This document shows, in pieces, positions 17,099 to 26,242 of a DNA stretch of 64,000 nucleotides (positions within the stretch are counted from its first letter, which is position 1; each line of letters opens with the position of its first letter). The position numbers and the translations under genes are program-made. Source of the stretch: Mycolicibacterium elephantis DSM 44368 (GTDB lineage Bacteria; Actinomycetota; Actinomycetes; Mycobacteriales; Mycobacteriaceae); assembly GCF_004014805.1 (NCBI RefSeq), contig NZ_ATDN01000016.1, forward strand, positions 1-64,000, read 5' to 3'. The notes beneath the pieces were generated by a model that worked only from the letters and a program-made list of their open reading frames with translations, did no database searches and was not told the origin of the DNA.

Positions 17099-19531
17099 TC
17101 ACGCCTTGGCCTTGCTCGGGCCCATCGCCGGGGCGTTGCCGATCACGCCGCTGGCCTGCAGGTCGGCAATCTCCTCGTCGCTCAGACCGAGTTCGGACAG
17201 CAGCTCGTGGTTGTGCTGTCCGAGGAGCGGGGCGGGCTGCACGTGGACGCGCTCGGGGCCACGCGACAGCTTGAACGGCAGGGTGCTGTGCGGGGTTCGG
17301 GCGTTGACCGGATGCCCGACGTCCTCGAAGAAGCCGCGGGCCGCCAGTTGCGGCAGTTCGGTCTGGCGATGCGGTTGCATCACTTTGGCCACCGGAACGC
17401 CGTGGCCCCAGAGGGTTTCGACGATGTCGTCGCCGGTGCGTTGCGAACACCACGCCGCGAGGTGCTCGTCGATGGTGTCGTGGCGGGCGCGACGGCCCGC
17501 CCCGGTGTCCAGGTCCGGGTGCGACGCCCATTCGGGGTGGCCGAGCGCGTCGCGGAGGCCGGCCCACTGCCGGTCGTCGGCCACCGCAATGGCGACCCAG
17601 CAGTCCTCGCGGCCGAACTCGTCGATCTCGTTGGTGCGGTACAGGTTCTGCGGTGCGGCGGTCGGCCCCCGGTTGCCGTCGCGTTGCAGCAGGGCGCCGT
17701 ACGCGGAGTACTCGATGACCTGTTCGGCCGCGACGTTGAGCGCGGCGTCGACCATCGCGGCCTCCACCAGCACGCCCTGCCCGGTGCGGCGCCGGTGCTC
17801 CAGCGCCAGCAGCAGCGCGTTGAGCGCATGGATGCCGGCGTTGGGGTCGCCCACCGAGTACGGCTCGTACGGGTTGCGGTCGGGATAACCCGTCAGCCAG
17901 CTGATACCCGACGCCGCCTCGATGACGTAGGCGAATGCCGGGTTGTCCCGCCACGGGCCGTCCAGACCGAAGCCGGGCATGCGCAGCATGACGGCGTCGG
18001 GCCGAACGGATTGCACCGCAGCGAAGTCCAGCCCGATCTGGTCGAGCACCCGGGGGGTGAAGTTCTCGACGATCACGTCCGCGGTGGCGATGAAGCGGTT
18101 GAGCAGTTCGCGTCCGGCGGTGCTCTGCAGGTCGATCGTCACACCCCGCTTGTTGGTGTTGAGCCCGGAGAAGATCGGCGACTTCTCCCACCACTGGTCC
18201 TCGGTGACCGGGATGCCGGCTATCAGCCGGGTGCCGTCGGGGCGTCGGGTCGACTCGACGTGGATGACGTCGGCGCCGAGCATCGCCAGCAGGTGGGTGC
18301 ACGACGGCCCGGCCCAGAAGGTCGTCATGTCGAGCACGCGCAGCCCCTCGAAGGGCAGTTTCGCCGAAATAGCATTCCGGGTCGGAAATTCGCCCTTCTC
18401 ACGACCGTGGCTTCTCTCTCGCGAGCGGTAGTGCGCGGTGTGTTCGCCGAGGCGGGGCGCGGGTGCGGGTGCACGCAGCACTGCCGGCTGCATGCGATAC
18501 GGCGGGCCGGGCTGGACGAAGTCGCCGCGGGGGTTGGTCACGAACGAGCCGCGTTCGCGGAAGTGGTCGAGTTCGACGCTGTTGGCGCCGTTGGCCACCG
18601 GGGCGTTGGGGATACGAAACGCGGTCGCCAGATCGCGGATGTCGTCGACGGTATGGCTCTCCACCCACGCGTAGAGTTCGTCGGCCTTCTCGTTGGCCTG
18701 CTCGGTGATCGACAACGGCGAATCCTCGTCGATCCAGTCGTCGTGCCCGGTCATCGCGCACAAGTCGAACCACTGCTGCGCGGTCCCGCAGCCGATGTCG
18801 ATCAGCCCGTCCTTCGCCCGCGCGATCCCCGGCACCGTCAGCCGCCGCGCGTCACGCCACGGCCTGCCCAGCATCTCGTAGTAGGACACCGGATAGTAAG
18901 TGAGGCCGAGGATCTGGGTTTCCAGCATCGACACGTCGACGAGTTCGGCGCCGCCGCGCATGCGGGACGCCAGCGTCGCCGCGCTCGCGTACGCCCCCGC
19001 GAGATACCCGCCCACCTGTCCGCCGACGAAGACCGGGGCGCGGTCGGCGGAGCCGCGACCAAGCCCGACGATGCCGCCCGACCACGCCTGCAGGGTGAAC
19101 TCCGTTGCGGGACGGTCGCTCCACGGGCCGTGCAGCCCGAACGGGGTGATCGCGGTGACGGTCAGATGTGGATGCGCCGACCGGATCGCGGCCGGGGTGC
19201 ACAGCACGTGTTCGGCCACCGACGATCCCCGTGACCACACCACCGCGTCGGCGTCGGCGAGCAGCGCGTTGAGAAAGTCGATGTCGGTGTCCGGGTCGGC
19301 CACGACGCTGTGCTTGCCGCCGGCCAGGAAGCTGAACAGCGCACCGTCCTCACCCGGTGCGATCACCGCGCCCGAAGCCGACCACCTCCGCAGCCAATCC
19401 CCGTCGGCGGGTTCGACTTTGATCACCTTGGCGCCGCCGTCGGCCAGCAGCTTGGTGCAGTAGGCGCCGGCGATGCCGGTGGAGAGGTCGACGACGACGT
19501 ATCCGTCCAGCGGCGGGTCGGGTGCTGCCAC
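17099..19531 (-). CDS. Fused double-domain CaiB/BaiF class III CoA-transferase
   Basis: At 810 aa it is about twice the normal family length and contains two complete CaiB-type modules. The first runs from about residue 8 (VVDLSTGIAGAYCTKLLADGG) to 375, the second from about 392 (VLDMTTFWAGPSCTHLLAMLG) to 790. The second keeps the catalytic Asp context YSVGDPNAG. The first reads FVGGQVGG at that place, so Asp is lost. Class III transferases move CoA between carboxylates, so this activates a substrate without ATP. GTG overlaps the ECH stop by 1 bp (TAGTG). The linker coding sequence contains a repeat-like stretch (18365-18378). Confidence 0.88.
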   Translation of the reverse strand: MAAPDPPLDGYVVVDLSTGIAGAYCTKLLADGGAKVIKVEPADGDWLRRWSASGAVIAPGEDGALFSFLAGGKHSVVADPDTDIDFLNALLADADAVVWSRGSSVAEHVLCTPAAIRSAHPHLTVTAITPFGLHGPWSDRPATEFTLQAWSGGIVGLGRGSADRAPVFVGGQVGGYLAGAYASAATLASRMRGGAELVDVSMLETQILGLTYYPVSYYEMLGRPWRDARRLTVPGIARAKDGLIDIGCGTAQQWFDLCAMTGHDDWIDEDSPLSITEQANEKADELYAWVESHTVDDIRDLATAFRIPNAPVANGANSVELDHFRERGSFVTNPRGDFVQPGPPYRMQPAVLRAPAPAPRLGEHTAHYRSRERSHGREKGEFPTRNAISAKLPFEGLRVLDMTTFWAGPSCTHLLAMLGADVIHVESTRRPDGTRLIAGIPVTEDQWWEKSPIFSGLNTNKRGVTIDLQSTAGRELLNRFIATADVIVENFTPRVLDQIGLDFAAVQSVRPDAVMLRMPGFGLDGPWRDNPAFAYVIEAASGISWLTGYPDRNPYEPYSVGDPNAGIHALNALLLALEHRRRTGQGVLVEAAMVDAALNVAAEQVIEYSAYGALLQRDGNRGPTAAPQNLYRTNEIDEFGREDCWVAIAVADDRQWAGLRDALGHPEWASHPDLDTGAGRRARHDTIDEHLAAWCSQRTGDDIVETLWGHGVPVAKVMQPHRQTELPQLAARGFFEDVGHPVNARTPHSTLPFKLSRGPERVHVQPAPLLGQHNHELLSELGLSDEEIADLQASGVIGNAPAMGPSKAKA
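18365..18378. repeat. Short repeat shared with the 47.1-kb hairpin, inside a coding linker
   Basis: CGAAATAGCATTCC occurs here, in the linker between the two CoA-transferase modules, and identically at 47129-47142, where it is one arm of an intergenic hairpin. Following bases are also similar (GGGTCGG versus AGGCGG). This suggests a mobile intergenic element partly captured in a gene fusion. Confidence 0.5.
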
Positions 19532-20499
19532 TAGTCCTTCTTCTTGCGGTTGGACTTGCTCAGCCGGAACTCGGGCGGGAACCTCATGTCGTTGTCGTTG
19601 ACCGCGTCGGCCAACCCGCTGTCGATGGCTTCGTGCATGTCCAGGTCGTCGGTGTCGTCGTTGACGACGCCGCTGCCCATCGACTCGAAGAAGGCCGACA
19701 GCAGGCTGCCCATGTATTCACCCTGGTGCTGCTTGAACACCTCGAAGAAGATCTTCTGTTGAAACACGGTGTCCACCGGCCGGTTTCGGGCGCACGCCCG
19801 CGCGTACTTGTCGACCTCGGCCTCGAGCTGATCGCGCGACACCACCTTGTTGAGGAAGTTGCACTCATACATCTCCTCGGCGGTGAACGGCCTTCCGGTG
19901 AACACCATCTCCTGGAACTTGCGCAGTCCCATCATCTGCACCCAGGTCCACATCCGCGGACCCCAGCCGTAGTAGCGGAACGACGGGTGGCCGAACAGGG
20001 CGTCGTCGGACGAGATCACCAGGTCCGCGTCGGCGCACTGGTAGAAGTGCCAGCCGTAGCAGTAGCCCTTGGCCTCGACGATGCTGATCTTCTTCAGCTC
20101 CTGCAGCGGGCGGTTACCGGCCTGCACGTTCGCATACCAGGCGCTGATCGTGGCTCCGTGTCGAAACGACCCTTTCGGCGGGTAGGTGACCTCGCCGACG
20201 CCCTCGTCCTCGAGGCGCAGTTCCGCCAGGCGCAGATCCGTGTTGTCGTTGCCCTCCATGAACTCCGGAAGGTCGGCGCCGCTGCCGAGGTTGTCGCCGA
20301 CACCGCGGATCACCACCACCTTGACGTCGTTGTCGACCGTCGCCGCCCGCAGCAGGTCCGCGTACCGCAGCCGCGCCGCGGACGTCGGCGCGTTCAGGAA
20401 CTCCGGCCGGTTGAACGTGATGGTCGCGATCTTGGTCTTCGGGTCCTTGCTGTAGAGGATCAGCTCCTCGGGCTTGGGCCGATTCCCGTTCTCAGACAT
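19531..20499 (-). CDS. Enoyl-CoA hydratase/isomerase family protein
   Basis: The 322-aa crotonase-fold protein is longer than usual (about 260) because of an extended C-terminus rich in acidic residues, then a basic tail. IATITFNRPEFLNAPTS and GVGDNLGSGADLPEF correspond to the oxyanion loop. The second loop is around YGWHFYQCADADL. A normal GG at that turn is replaced by WHF, so chemistry may differ from hydration. Located between an M24 protein and the CoA-transferase in the P450 operon. Confidence 0.82.
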   Translation of the reverse strand: MSENGNRPKPEELILYSKDPKTKIATITFNRPEFLNAPTSAARLRYADLLRAATVDNDVKVVVIRGVGDNLGSGADLPEFMEGNDNTDLRLAELRLEDEGVGEVTYPPKGSFRHGATISAWYANVQAGNRPLQELKKISIVEAKGYCYGWHFYQCADADLVISSDDALFGHPSFRYYGWGPRMWTWVQMMGLRKFQEMVFTGRPFTAEEMYECNFLNKVVSRDQLEAEVDKYARACARNRPVDTVFQQKIFFEVFKQHQGEYMGSLLSAFFESMGSGVVNDDTDDLDMHEAIDSGLADAVNDNDMRFPPEFRLSKSNRKKKD

Positions 20500-20509
20500 G
20501 TGTATCCCT

Positions 20510-21670
20510 TCAGCCGATACCGACGCCGGCGTTCTCGCCCGCGCTGGTGGCTTGACCGCCCATCGCCGAAGGGCTGCTGGTCAGGACCTCTGGTCCGTCG
20601 GCGGTGATGTGCACGGCGTCGCGGCCGAAGACCGCGCCGACACCGTTCTCCCACACATAGCTGGTGACCGCGAGCACCATTCCGGGTTCGAGGATCTCCT
20701 GCGCGCACGTCTCTTTCAGCTGCGGTGTCACCACCGGCGGGTCGAAGCCCAGGCCGAGCCCGTGCGCGACCTGCATCACGGGCAGTTGCTCGCCGGCGGC
20801 GTCGTAGACCGACAGCAGATCGCCGGCCGCAGCGCCTGGACGGCAGGCCGCGATCAGCCGGTCGCGCAGCTCATCCCAGCGGTGGAAGAGTGCCGCCGAG
20901 CCGTCGACGTCGCCGACCGGCCAGGTGCGTCCCACCTCGCCGAGGTAGCCGTCGGCCAGCACTCCCGCGGAAAACGCGACCAGATCGCCGTTTTCGATCT
21001 GGCCGCCGCTGCGGGCGCGCTGCCAAGGATGCTGCTTGCTCGTCGCCCACGCGCCGTCCTGGGTGGCGGGGGTGCTGACGCCGCCGGCGGCCATCGCCTC
21101 CATCAGCGCACCGGTCAGGGACTGCTCGCTGACCCCGGCGCGCAGCTCGGCGCGCGCGGCGTCGAGCGCCGTCTCGGCCACCGAAAGCGCACCGCGTAGC
21201 ACCGCGATCTCGTCGGGGGTCTTGATCCGGCGCGCCGCTCGCAGCGCGGGCTCGGCGTCGACGAGCTCGGCGTTGGGGAAAGCCATCGGCAGCAGCTGAG
21301 CGAATGTCGGTGTCAGCGCGTCGGTCCCGACCCGTTTGACGGTGTCGGCACCGGGCAGCCCTTTGAGCACCTCGATGAGCGTCATCGGGTTCCACGCCAG
21401 CCCGTAGAGGTTCTCGTGGGGGATCTCATCCGGGATGCCTTCATCCCAGGTGCTGTTGAGATAGATCTCCCCCGACCTGAGAACCTCACAGATCGGTCCG
21501 AACGGCCGGGTGCCCGCGACCCAGAGCTGCGGGGCGCCGGTCACATACCGTACGTTGGCCTGGCGGCCCAACACCAGGATGTCGATGTCGTGGGCTTCCA
21601 TCTGGGTCAATGCCCGCTCGCGGCGACCGCGGCGCAGATCGGCTGCGTCGGGCAGGATCTCGAGTGCCAT
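20510..21670 (-). CDS. M24 (creatinase/aminopeptidase P fold) protein lacking the metal ligands
   Basis: The 386-aa protein has an N-terminal creatinase domain and a C-terminal pita-bread domain. Alignment by eye to the neighbouring M24 protein shows that four of its five metal ligands are changed: S234 for Asp, E245 for Asp, T336 for Glu and R350 for Glu. H303 (AHGLGLG) is kept. This recalls creatinase, which works without metal, or a pseudoenzyme partner. It starts directly after the stop of the metal-competent paralogue. True function unknown; a C-N hydrolase of the creatinase type or a regulatory subunit are the options. Confidence 0.82.
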   Translation of the reverse strand: MALEILPDAADLRRGRRERALTQMEAHDIDILVLGRQANVRYVTGAPQLWVAGTRPFGPICEVLRSGEIYLNSTWDEGIPDEIPHENLYGLAWNPMTLIEVLKGLPGADTVKRVGTDALTPTFAQLLPMAFPNAELVDAEPALRAARRIKTPDEIAVLRGALSVAETALDAARAELRAGVSEQSLTGALMEAMAAGGVSTPATQDGAWATSKQHPWQRARSGGQIENGDLVAFSAGVLADGYLGEVGRTWPVGDVDGSAALFHRWDELRDRLIAACRPGAAAGDLLSVYDAAGEQLPVMQVAHGLGLGFDPPVVTPQLKETCAQEILEPGMVLAVTSYVWENGVGAVFGRDAVHITADGPEVLTSSPSAMGGQATSAGENAGVGIG

Positions 21671-22909
21671 TTAGTTCCGTCCGTAGGGCGCGTAGGGATA
21701 GTCGGTGAGGGATTGGTAGCCGTCGTCGGTGATCACCACGATCTCCTCGCTTCGATAACCGCCGGTCCCGTCCTCCCAGACCACCGGTTCGAGCACCAGC
21801 AGCATGCCCGCGGGGTAGACGAAGCTGTCGTCGTGTTCCTGGCCGAGATCGGTTCCGATCATGGGCATCTCGGCGGCGTTGGTGCCGATTCCGTGGCCGA
21901 GATAGAAGTGCGGCAGCCAGGGCTTGGTTCCCCCGTTGGCCGCGATCGCCGCACGCGCAAGGTCGCCGTTGGTCGCACCGGCCTTGGTGACCGCCAGCAC
22001 CGCGGACAGGATTTCCTGCCATTTCTCGAACTGGGCGTGCTGGCGATCGGACGGTTCGTCGCCGACCAGCCAGGTGCGGCCGAAGTCGGAGCAGTAACCC
22101 TGGTAGGTGATGCTGACGTCGGTCCACAGCACGTCGCCGCGTTCGAGTTCGCGTTCGGTGGTCAGCAGCGGCAAGGCGAGATCCCCGGTGGTGGTCCAGA
22201 CGGAGCCGCCGGTTCTCGTCGTGGGCATCACCTGCCAGATGGCCTCGAGCATGCTCGCCGTGGCGCCCAGTTCGAAGGCCCGCCGGACGAACGCCGCCGA
22301 AAGGTCGATCTGGCGAACGCCGGGCGCGAGCGCCTTCTGGACGTCGACCATCGCTTCTTCGGTGATGCGGCAGGCGTTGCGGACACATGAGATCTGGTCG
22401 GGCGTCTTGACGAGCTTTGCGGGCCCCACCACCTGCGCGGCGTCCGACGGCGGGCCGGACGGAAACAGGGTGCTCGACGCGCGGCGCATCGCACCGGTCA
22501 GTTCGTCGACGGCAACCGTGCTGCCCGCGGGTACCAGATCGGCCAGCACCTTGGCGAACTGCTGTACGCCCTCGTCGAATTCGAGGTAGAGCGCGGGGTG
22601 CACGTGATCTTCGGGCACCTCGCATGGCGACGACGACCCCTCACGCAGCGGCATGAACAGGTGTGGATGTGGGTCGTCGGCGAGCACGATCGCCACCGGC
22701 CGCTCGACGTGCGACAGGCCCGCGTCGAGCAGCGGCCAGCTGACCCCGGTCGCGTAGACGACGTTGCCGTTGCCGAGCAGAACCAGTGCGTCGACGCCCT
22801 TTTCGCGCATCGCGTCGCGCAACCTCTCCCCGCACTCGCGGTACATCCGGTTGCGGTCCGGAAACTCCGGGATGTCGATCAGCGTGGACTGTGCTGCGAA
22901 GGTGGTCAC
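21671..22909 (-). CDS. M24-family metallopeptidase (Xaa-Pro aminopeptidase-like), ligands intact
   Basis: The 412-aa protein keeps the complete M24 ligand set: D264 (WTDVS), D275 (CSDFGRT), H339 (LGHGIG), E374 (VLEPVV) and E388 (YRSEE). The GTG start at 22909 overlaps the amidohydrolase stop (GTGA), and a longer frame would only extend into that gene. Family members cleave X-Pro bonds or related amide/C-N bonds with two metal ions. Inside a P450/CoA catabolic operon a peptide substrate is unlikely, and a C-N or C-C bond of a small molecule is more plausible. Confidence 0.85.
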   Translation of the reverse strand: MTTFAAQSTLIDIPEFPDRNRMYRECGERLRDAMREKGVDALVLLGNGNVVYATGVSWPLLDAGLSHVERPVAIVLADDPHPHLFMPLREGSSSPCEVPEDHVHPALYLEFDEGVQQFAKVLADLVPAGSTVAVDELTGAMRRASSTLFPSGPPSDAAQVVGPAKLVKTPDQISCVRNACRITEEAMVDVQKALAPGVRQIDLSAAFVRRAFELGATASMLEAIWQVMPTTRTGGSVWTTTGDLALPLLTTERELERGDVLWTDVSITYQGYCSDFGRTWLVGDEPSDRQHAQFEKWQEILSAVLAVTKAGATNGDLARAAIAANGGTKPWLPHFYLGHGIGTNAAEMPMIGTDLGQEHDDSFVYPAGMLLVLEPVVWEDGTGGYRSEEIVVITDDGYQSLTDYPYAPYGRN

Positions 22910-24075
22910 GCGATCCCCAAGAAGTTCTTGATGTTGGTGCTGACGATCTTGACGGCGTCCTCTGGGCCGACCGCGTCGACGACGGTCTGCAGCGACTTCT
23001 CCGAGTAGCCGAAGGTGGATTCGTTGTGCGGGTAGTCCGAGGACCACATCACGTGGTCCACGCCGATCTGGTCGATGAGCCGCAGGCCCAGCGGGTCGAC
23101 CATGAACGACGCGCTCATGTGGTTGTCCCAGTAGTGCCGGATCGGGTGGCTGAGTTCATGGTTGAACATGTGCCGGTAAGAGGCGAGCATGTGCTCAGAG
23201 TCCTGCAGCGCCGTGGGCACCCAGGCGATTCCGCCCTCGAACCAGCCGATCTTGAGCTTGGGATGGCGGTCGAGGATGCCGGAGAAGAGGTACTTGGCGA
23301 ACTGTTCGCGGAACGAGTCCACGTTGACCATCATTCCGACCACGACGCTGTTGTGCTGGCATGGCGTCTTCGGCGGCGTCTCACCGATGTGGTGGCTGAC
23401 CGGCAGTCCGGCGTCCTCGATCTCGTCCCACACCGCGTCCATGTCGATGCTGCCGTAGTCGTAGATGTTGCCGTCGTCGTCCTTGCCGGGGTTCAAGGGC
23501 AGCAGGAAGGTCTTCAGGCCCAGCGACTTCAGCTGTTCCAGCGTGCTCCTGGTCCCCTTGGGGTCCCACCAGTTGATCAGCCCGACACCGTAGAAGTGTC
23601 CGTTGCTGCGGTCCTGGAGATCGGCGATGTGCTCGTTGTAGATGCGGAACACCCGCTCACGCAACGCCTTGTCGGGATAGTGGAACAGCGCCAGTACGGC
23701 GTTCGGGAAGGCCAACTCCTTGTCGATGCCGTCCTCTTTGAGCTCGCGGACCCGGGCCTCGATATTGTTGGTCGCGGCACCGGCCAGGTCGTCGTACTGC
23801 ATCAGCACCCGGCCGAAATCGCCACCGGTCCAAGCCTTTCCCTTCATCCCGACCATGTACGCGCCGTCCTCGTACCAGATGCGGGGTGCGGCGCCCTTGA
23901 GCTCATCGGGGAAGCGCTCGTAGAAGATGTCGTCGGCCACCGAGATGTGATTGTCGGCCGAGAAGACCTCGGTGCCCTTGGGAAGTCCGCTCACGCATCC
24001 CTCTTGGGCGTGGCCCCTGCGGTGCTTGGGCGCGCCGAAACCTTCGGGCGGGTAGAGGGCTGTGGGTGCTGACAT
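22906..24075 (-). CDS. Amidohydrolase_2 (ACMSD-like) metal-dependent hydrolase/decarboxylase
   Basis: The 389-aa TIM-barrel protein has an SADNHISVADD start (D-x-H on strand 1), VSHHIGETPP, WFEGGIAWVP and a late Asp in SSDYPHNES. This pattern is shared with ACMSD-type decarboxylases and hydrolases. ATG at 24075 is preferred over GTG at 24084 because GGAG lies 8 bp upstream of it. It follows the P450 by 36 bp. Family members hydrolyse or decarboxylate ring-cleavage products; the exact reaction is unknown. Confidence 0.83.
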   Translation of the reverse strand: MSAPTALYPPEGFGAPKHRRGHAQEGCVSGLPKGTEVFSADNHISVADDIFYERFPDELKGAAPRIWYEDGAYMVGMKGKAWTGGDFGRVLMQYDDLAGAATNNIEARVRELKEDGIDKELAFPNAVLALFHYPDKALRERVFRIYNEHIADLQDRSNGHFYGVGLINWWDPKGTRSTLEQLKSLGLKTFLLPLNPGKDDDGNIYDYGSIDMDAVWDEIEDAGLPVSHHIGETPPKTPCQHNSVVVGMMVNVDSFREQFAKYLFSGILDRHPKLKIGWFEGGIAWVPTALQDSEHMLASYRHMFNHELSHPIRHYWDNHMSASFMVDPLGLRLIDQIGVDHVMWSSDYPHNESTFGYSEKSLQTVVDAVGPEDAVKIVSTNIKNFLGIA

Positions 24076-24111
24076 CGTTGACACTCCAATCGGGCTGAGA
24101 GATGGACCTGA

Positions 24112-25353
24112 CTACCAGGCCACCGGAAGTTCGTAGACGCCGTAGGCGAGGCGGTCGTGTTTGAACGGCACCTCCTCGATCGGCACGGCGAGGCGCAGCG
24201 CCGGGATGCGACGCAGCAGGGTGTGGAACACGATCTGCAGTTCGGCGCGAGCCAACTGCTGACCGACACACTGATGCCGACCGTAACCGAAGCCCAGCTG
24301 CTGGCCCGCGTCGCGGCTCAAGTCGAGCTTGTCCGGTTCGGGGTAGACGGCGGCATCCCAGTTCGCCGGGGCGAGGTCGAGGATGATGCCCTCGCCGGCC
24401 CGGATGGTCTCGCCGGCGATCTCGATGTCCTCGATCGCGACGCGGCGCTGCCCGTTCTGGATGATCGACAGATACCGCATCAGTTCCTCGACCGCGTTGG
24501 CGACGAACTTCGGGTCGTCGGAATCCCTCAGCGCCGCAGCCTGTTCGGGGTTCTCCAACAGCGCCAGCACGCCGATGCCGATCATGTTGGCGGTGGTCTC
24601 GTGCCCGGCGATCAGCAGCCCGGTGCCCAGCTGCGCGGCCTCCTTGACGCTGATCTCGCCGGCGTTGACGCGCTCGGCGAGGTCGGACACCGCGTCCTCG
24701 GCCGGGCTCTCCATCTTCTTCTTGATCAGGTCGATCAAGTACCCCGCGAGGCTCATCGCGCCCTTCTGGCCCTCTTCGGCGGTGGCGTAGCGGGCCAGCC
24801 CGACGTTGGCGTGGTGCTGGAAGAACTCGTGGTCTTCGTATGGCACACCGAGCATCTCGCTGATGACGCGCGTCGGCACCGGCAACGCCAGCTTGGCGAC
24901 GATATCGGCGGGTTGCTCACCGCCAAGGATGTTGTCGATGCACTCGTCGGTCACCGCCTGGATCGCCGGGCGCAGCCCCTCGACCCGCTTGAAGGTGAAC
25001 GGCTTGGACAGCATCCGGCGGAACCGGGTGTGCTCCTCGGCGTCGGAGGTGAACACCGACCGGGGCCGCTTGTACACGGTCGAGAGCATGTGCTCGTTCC
25101 AGTGCGGGAAGCCTTCGCGGCGGTCGTCGACGCTGACCCGTGAGTCGGCGAACAGTTCGCGCGCCACGGCGTGACCGGTGACCAGCCAAGGGGTGGTGCC
25201 GTTCCAGATCCGCACGCGGGACAGCGGCCTGGATTCGTTCATCTTGAGCATCTGCGGCGGCGGGGCGAACGGGCACCGCGCGTCACGCTCCATGGGGTAC
25301 TCCGGGATGTCGGATGCCGTTACGGCCGCGCCGGTGGTCAACGTGTCGGACAT
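24112..25353 (-). CDS. Cytochrome P450 with an adjacent ferredoxin
   Basis: The 413-aa P450 has the I-helix IAGHETTAN, the K-helix EELMR and the heme loop FGYGRHQCVGQQLAR. The N-terminal ARCPFAPPP and overall pattern resemble CYP105-like actinobacterial enzymes. Its redox partner is probably the ferredoxin encoded 12 bp upstream. It likely carries out the first hydroxylation in the pathway encoded by the 16.3-26.2 kb operon. Substrate unknown. Confidence 0.92.
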   Translation of the reverse strand: MSDTLTTGAAVTASDIPEYPMERDARCPFAPPPQMLKMNESRPLSRVRIWNGTTPWLVTGHAVARELFADSRVSVDDRREGFPHWNEHMLSTVYKRPRSVFTSDAEEHTRFRRMLSKPFTFKRVEGLRPAIQAVTDECIDNILGGEQPADIVAKLALPVPTRVISEMLGVPYEDHEFFQHHANVGLARYATAEEGQKGAMSLAGYLIDLIKKKMESPAEDAVSDLAERVNAGEISVKEAAQLGTGLLIAGHETTANMIGIGVLALLENPEQAAALRDSDDPKFVANAVEELMRYLSIIQNGQRRVAIEDIEIAGETIRAGEGIILDLAPANWDAAVYPEPDKLDLSRDAGQQLGFGYGRHQCVGQQLARAELQIVFHTLLRRIPALRLAVPIEEVPFKHDRLAYGVYELPVAW

Positions 25354-25365
25354 AAGCCTCTCTTG

Positions 25366-25560
25366 TCACTCCTGGATCTGGATGGCTAGTGCAGGGCAGG
25401 CGGCCGCGGCCTTGCGAACGTTGTCGGCGTCGCCGCCGTCGGGTGCGGCGTTGAGCAGGACGACGACGCCGTCGTCGTCACGCTGGTCGAAGACGTCGCC
25501 GGCGTTGAGGGCGCATTGCCCGGAGGACACACACTTGTCTTGGTCGACGGTGATCTTCAT
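25366..25560 (-). CDS. [3Fe-4S]-type ferredoxin
   Basis: The 64-aa acidic ferredoxin has C-V-S-S-G-Q-C and a final ACPALAI, giving three cluster Cys with no fourth ligand in the first motif. This is the usual arrangement of P450-partner [3Fe-4S] ferredoxins in actinobacteria. It sits between TetR (1-bp gap) and the P450 (12-bp gap) and presumably carries electrons to that P450. No ferredoxin reductase is encoded nearby. Confidence 0.9.
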   Translation of the reverse strand: MKITVDQDKCVSSGQCALNAGDVFDQRDDDGVVVLLNAAPDGGDADNVRKAAAACPALAIQIQE

Positions 25561-25561
25561 G

Positions 25562-26221
25562 TCAGAACCGCTCGGTGATCGGCGCGCGCCACAGCCCGAC
25601 GATCGCGTCGATGAGGCCCGATGCCACCGACCTCCAGTTCGACCGCGCCATGTCGGTGCCCTCGGCGAACGCCCGCTCGAAGTCCGCACAGGTGTGCATC
25701 ATCAGGTTGCGCACCATGATGTTTCGTTCCGCCACCACGGCCATCGGCAGGTCCGGCAGGCAGCGGGTGATGCCGTCGACGACCCGCTGCAGCGCAGGCG
25801 AACCGAGCGCGTCCTTGACGACGACCTTCTGGTAGGCCGGGTCGGCCAGGGCCTGCGCCGCGAACCGCGCGTACCACGTCGGGTTGCCGAGTTGCTCGAG
25901 GTGCTCGGTCAGCGAGCACACCAGGCAGGCGATCCAGTCACGCAGCTCCATGGAGTCCGCGGTCTCGGCGACCATCCGTTCGAGCAGCTGCTCGATCGGC
26001 ACCCGGTGCTTCTGCTCGATCGCGCGCACCAGGTCGAGCTTGGTGCCGAAGTGGTAGCCGACCGCGGCGTTGTTGCCCTGTCCAGCGGCCTCGCTGACCT
26101 GGCGGTTCGACACGGCGTACACGCCATGCTCGGCGAACAGGCACTCGGCCGCAGCGAGGATCGCTTCCCGCGTGACGCTGGCGCGCTCGGCGCGAGCACT
26201 GCGGACTGTGGTCACGGTCAC
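25562..26221 (-). CDS. TetR-family regulator of the P450 operon
   Basis: The 219-aa protein has an N-terminal TetR HTH (VSNRQVSEAAGQGNNAAVGYHFGTK) and a C-terminal domain of the type that ends in a large helical bundle. It is the first gene of the leftward operon and is preceded by an imperfect palindrome at 26243-26264. It probably represses its own operon until the substrate or its CoA ester is bound. GTG start at 26221; GTG at 26215 is an alternative. Confidence 0.87.
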   Translation of the reverse strand: MTVTTVRSARAERASVTREAILAAAECLFAEHGVYAVSNRQVSEAAGQGNNAAVGYHFGTKLDLVRAIEQKHRVPIEQLLERMVAETADSMELRDWIACLVCSLTEHLEQLGNPTWYARFAAQALADPAYQKVVVKDALGSPALQRVVDGITRCLPDLPMAVVAERNIMVRNLMMHTCADFERAFAEGTDMARSNWRSVASGLIDAIVGLWRAPITERF

Positions 26222-26242
26222 CAGTCAACCACCGCCATCACC

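Noticed and set aside
16307..19234. Very long open frame (about 975 codons) on the plus strand
   Set aside because: It is antisense to the SDR and CoA-transferase genes, whose products have clear motifs. Long antisense frames are expected at this GC content; its translation shows no domain.
17099..19531. Read as two separate CoA-transferase genes joined by a missed stop or sequencing error
   Set aside because: The frame is open throughout, the linker is of plausible length and no start with a good RBS is seen at the second module. A fusion is the simpler reading.
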